A stretch of DNA of 64,000 nt from Epiperipatus broadwayi (lineage: Eukaryota > Onychophora > Udeonychophora > Euonychophora > Peripatidae), in assembly GCA_028023455.1 (NCBI GenBank), contig JAQFVV010012499.1, forward strand, positions 60,001-124,000, written 5' to 3'. How positions within the stretch are numbered: position 1 is the first letter of the stretch; each line of letters starts with the position of its first letter. The position numbers and the translations under genes are program-made. The notes beneath the pieces are model-generated. The model searched no databases. It saw only the letters and a list, made by a program, of their open reading frames with translations, and was not told where the DNA came from. Positions 62,287 to 64,000 of the stretch are shown one piece after another.

Positions 62287-62989
62287 AATAAACAGTAGTA
62301 ATATTAATATTTGCATCTGAATATTTTCAACTCCATTATTATATTAATCATAAAGCATAACATTCTATATAATTTTTTAAACTAAATTTATTTATATATA
62401 TTTTAAATTTATATGTGATTATCTGTCAAGTATAAATTTCAATATGGCATTTCCATGTTGTGATATCACTTTTAAATAATATAATATCAATATATACTTC
62501 TATTCATACCATAATAACAATAGAAAAGCCAATTATATTAACACTATATTTTTGACATCATACAGCATAAAAATGCAAGGCATATTGAAAAAATCTTTCC
62601 ATTTTGTCACGTCTGAAAAAAACTGAGCTTCTGTTTTATAAATCAAAGAAAAGGAATTATGTGCACTGAATTTAAAAAGAATCATATTATTGGTGCATAG
62701 TTATATGGGATGTCTCAAAGTAGCATTGATTTTTGTGACAGGTAAAAAAGTTGTTATTTAATGCTTGCAGCATAAAAGTGACAAATATGATAAGTGCAAA
62801 GTACGGTAGAGGCTAATATACTTTATGTTTTTATGTGTTAATGAGCAATCTCTTATGTTATTCATAAGCAGATCATTTATGGCTGATATGAAATAATAAA
62901 ACAACAGATTTTGCTGTATTAAACCATTAAAAATCATAGAAGGCTCAATTTCTATGCCTATACAAGACAGTAGTGTGACCCAGTGCAAG
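62287..62989. other. Unassigned AT-rich stretch
   Basis: No protein family or repeat seen. The minus-strand frame 62758-62988 has no recognisable motif. Confidence 0.5.
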
Positions 62990-63320
62990 TATGATTAATC
63001 AATGGATGCAAGAGGATTTATGCATAAAATCCCCATCCACTGTCTTTTCATCCAATATCCCCAGACTAGTTTCAAGTGAGGAATTTTTGATCTGAAAGCA
63101 CAGCACCAATCTAATGCAGCACTTTAGTAATCACCTTGTACTTATTTAGTTAATTATAAAGTCATCAGTTCAAAATAAAAAGACAATGGTTTCAACCCAA
63201 GATCATTCACTTGTATAATGATACAAATCTGAACCCAGTTTAGCATTTATAAATTTCAGTATCATTGGTTCTTTAATAACTATGACCAACATCATCACAT
63301 TTGGTGGGAATAGTATTACA
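62990..63320. mobile_element. Truncated foldback copy (25.5-kb family)
   Basis: TAATCAATGGATGCAAGAGG, TATGCATAAAATCCC and CATCCAATATCCCCAGACTA match the arms at 25625-25760. The internal block (AATCTAATGCA...TTTAG) matches the next copy at 63550-63740. It has lost one arm. Confidence 0.75.
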
Positions 63321-64000
63321 CCACTAAACATCATTTAATCACCATTTTCTATACTTATCACAGGATGTTAAAACAGAGGTAAAAGATTCCATAACATAGT
63401 GCCACTCAATGTAAGCCAGAGTAAGTAATGGATGCAAGAATGTTTGTGCATAACATCCCTGCCTGAACATGCAATAACTGCAGACTAGTTTTTAGCTTTT
63501 GAATTTTATCACTGAGAACCTTTGGATATGAGAGCACTGGACCTAGATATTAGAATCTAATGCAACCCTCTAACAGATGTTTAGTTTATCGTAAAGCTAT
63601 GAGTCCAAAATAAAAACACAGTATTGTATTTTTAATGAAAGCGTGTTCAATTGTATAATCATATACAACTGAACCCATTTCAGCATCTATACATTTTAGT
63701 GTTTTTGGTCCTTGGGTAATCATAGTCATCATAATCCCATTTGCCAGAATCAATTGCATTAGACTCTAAGATCTAGGTGCATTACTCTCTGATACCAAGT
63801 TTCTCACTGATGAAAACTAAAAACTATTCTGGGAATATTGAATGTGTAGGCAGGGATTTTATGCACAAACCTTCTTGCATCCATTGTTTACTCTGGATTG
63901 CACTGGGTGGCACTATGTTATGGAGAGTTTTGCTTCTATTTTAACTTCCTGTGTAAGCATAAAAATGGTGATTATGTAGCTGCTTTATTATAAAAAGTGG
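63321..64000. mobile_element. Larger foldback copy of the same family, cut by the window end
   Basis: Left arm 63321-63545 (ACCACTAAACATCATTTAAT, CACTCAATGTAAGCCAGAGT and others) pairs with 63790-64000 (AATGGATGC complement, GTTATGGAGAGTTTTGCTTC complement). A nested pair, CTAGATATTAGAATCTAATG and its inverse near 63750-63770, also folds. The right terminal sequence matches TAATCACCATTTTTATGCTT in reverse and runs off the window. Confidence 0.8.

Noticed and set aside
62086-62316. Leucine- and isoleucine-rich membrane protein frame
   Set aside because: It is a translation of the trinucleotide microsatellite.

Overview
This window looks like non-coding-rich nuclear DNA from a protostome with a large, repeat-laden genome, most likely an arthropod and possibly a chelicerate. 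It is very AT-rich, long stretches have no open frame, and there are dozens of inverted-repeat and retroelement remnants. The only intact protein gene is a single-exon rhodopsin-class receptor at 3526-4626 that reads as an allatostatin-A (galanin-like) receptor. The species call rests on that protein and on the repeat types, so treat it as an inference.

Layout. 1-3340: AT-rich flank with a long foldback element (1384-1735) and a short tRNA-derived SINE with clear target-site duplications (2193-2301). 3344-5070: the receptor, with a likely splice acceptor in its 5' UTR, a 3' hairpin, a palindrome and a candidate poly(A) signal. 5780-6216: GATA/GACA microsatellite. 6217-15080: mostly featureless, with one truncated LINE (11040-12076). 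15080-19275: two Penelope-like elements (PLEs) joined head to head, the right one interrupted by a 713-bp foldback insertion. 19300-23400: a degraded, nearly full-length LINE with an SGNH-hydrolase-like first segment, then endonuclease, reverse transcriptase and a C-terminal zinc knuckle. 24.7-25.9 kb: two foldback elements. 26989-34555: a 3.1-kb direct repeat in two copies around 1.3 kb; it looks like a non-autonomous LTR-type element and its two copies differ largely at CpG sites.

36.1-37.7 kb: another PLE remnant. 38.2-38.5 kb: a foldback element. 38.9-40.5 kb: an antisense LINE remnant. 40.85 kb: a second SINE copy. 42.5, 44.2, 47.2 and 51.3 kb: inverted-repeat elements. 45.25-46.3 kb: a dead piggyBac-like transposase. 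49.4-50.0 kb: a PLE GIY-YIG endonuclease fragment. 50.1-52.5 kb: local duplications. 57.5-59.8 kb: two LINE 3' fragments. 59.95-61.5 kb: a ~357-bp tandem array ending in an inverted unit. 62.1-62.3 kb: trinucleotide microsatellites. 63.0-64.0 kb: more foldback copies of the family seen at 25.5 kb.

The genes do not form an operon or pathway. The receptor is an isolated neuropeptide-signalling locus inside a landscape built by LINEs, PLEs, a piggyBac element, SINEs and MITE-like foldback elements. All element coding regions seen here are broken by stops and frameshifts.
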